Of a stretch of 64,000 nt of DNA, positions 63,041 through 64,000 are shown one piece after another. The notes under the pieces are model-generated. The model saw only the letters and a program-made list of their open reading frames with translations. It searched no databases and was not told the origin of the DNA. Origin of the DNA: Phorcus lineatus (taxonomy: Eukaryota > Mollusca > Gastropoda > Trochida > Trochidae); the NCBI GenBank assembly GCA_921293015.1, contig OV121081.1, positions 72,991,022 to 73,055,021 of the forward strand. The letters run 5' to 3'. How positions within the stretch are numbered: the stretch's first letter is position 1; every line of letters begins with the position of its first letter. Both the position numbers and the translations under genes were made by a program.

Positions 63041-63990
63041 TCAATTTTCCCAGAAGTCAAAGGAATTTATCTACCAAACTGCATTTATGTAAGTACTTTA
63101 CGACCTTGAGACTCTATATGTGTCTGCTGGACTACCTCACTATAGCATAACCAGTTTTTAAATTAATTTGATATCAGAACAGTGGTTTTTAATAAGTGTA
63201 TTCAAAATCACTTTCTGTGGTATTTCAATGTTACTTTCGGAAAAATAAATTTTCAGTGCAATTATTAGGCAGACTGAATGAATCGTTGACATAACTGCAA
63301 GCTTGCAGGAAAGAGTGTTGTAATTATATTCATTTAGTTAAGTAGTGATACGGCTGTTGCATGAAGTCACGCAAGAAGACAATGGCCGTCAGTCTAACAT
63401 AAAAACAGATCTATCTCACACACTGAATAGGAGTTAAATTAATGTGTTTCATGTTAACAGCAAAACCTTCATAAGCCTATAGTTATTTCATATGCACACA
63501 TACATACATGCAGGTGTATGATAAATGATCTTAGCCATCCCATTTGGGGAATCTAATAACACGAATGGGTTAATTTATTATGCATTTTATCATGTTTGTC
63601 TGACAGGAGCATTCACCTTTTGTAGCCTTCGAGGGTCTGGCTTCTCTTATAGTGTCAAATTTGCATCATATTGAGGAAATACATGCATATCTTATTTGTA
63701 CTTATAAGTACTGTTGTAATATCTCTGTAGTCTCATTCATGGAAATAAGGAGAAGCACGCCACAATTACAATTGAAGGTTCAATTTATGTTTCAACTTTA
63801 CTTTTATTGAAGGTATATGCATGTCTTACATCTCTGAAATTAAATGAGGGAAACGTGAAATGCATATGCTACATTCTTTGATGGGTATTTCTAGCAAGCA
63901 AACATGGTCTTGTTTATTCTATGTGCACCATTACAACGTTTCAAGTGTACAGTACTCATTGGTAATTGGTAATAGTACAATGCAGTACTA
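63040..63990. repeat. Start of a further copy of the long low-copy repeat
   Basis: 63,040-63,490 matches 3180-3650. 63,760-63,900 resembles 12,488-12,590 and 37,979-38,060 (TCAACTT..., GTATATGCATG..., GCTACATTCT). The order is the same as in the 11.4-kb region, so another copy of the segment seems to begin here and leave the window. Confidence 0.65.
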
Positions 63991-64000
63991 ATTAACGGTT

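Noticed and set aside
1-64000. tRNA, rRNA or CRISPR-like arrays
   Set aside because: I scanned by eye for T-loop-like GTTCRA motifs with flanking stems and for regular short repeats with spacers, and found none that holds together.

Overview
The window looks like AT-rich animal nuclear DNA, most likely from a mollusc or another marine lophotrochozoan. I infer this from spliced transposon genes, a BEL/Pao relic, a Tx1/L1-type LINE, SINEs with an ACTC-type simple tail of the kind common in molluscs, and a 145-bp satellite with a GTCCGTCC-rich leader. No ordinary host gene can be supported. What can be read as protein belongs to mobile elements or to remnants riding in them.

Layout. 1-3045: 3' part of an old BEL/Pao element. 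3653-7025: a foldback element with long inverted arms that contain about 198-bp tandem repeats, around a core holding a broken gene of a repeat-associated protein family. 8.3-24.7 kb and 36.4-54.7 kb: two diverged copies, in the same order and orientation, of one long segment; fragments of its start recur at 3.2-3.65 kb and 63.0-64.0 kb. Copy 1 also holds a Mutator-like MITE with a SINE inside it (10.27-11.12 kb), a second SINE with a clean target duplication and an empty site in copy 2 (12.15-12.47 kb), a LINE 3' tail (16.4 kb) and a 145-bp minisatellite (16.6-18.0 kb).

25,484-35,794 is a 10.3-kb element with termini CCCAGCTAACA/TGTTAGCTGGG and ACGT-rich subterminal tandem repeats. It split a repeat whose uninterrupted relative lies at 13.87 kb. 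Inside it are two Tc1/mariner-like MITEs, candidate exons of a minus-strand gene of its own, and a complete-looking hAT transposon (28,940-34,381) with a four-exon, 891-residue transposase gene.

The right end holds several hairpins and MITEs. At 57,902-58,840 a pair of about 100-bp inverted repeats each encodes a hammerhead ribozyme core. A 5'-truncated LINE (59,274-62,248) inserted into the second copy of a local 152-bp tandem duplication.

The parts do not form a pathway. They record serial insertion: duplicated segment, then the 10.3-kb element, then hAT and MITEs, with the hAT and the LINE probably among the youngest arrivals because their reading frames are least damaged.
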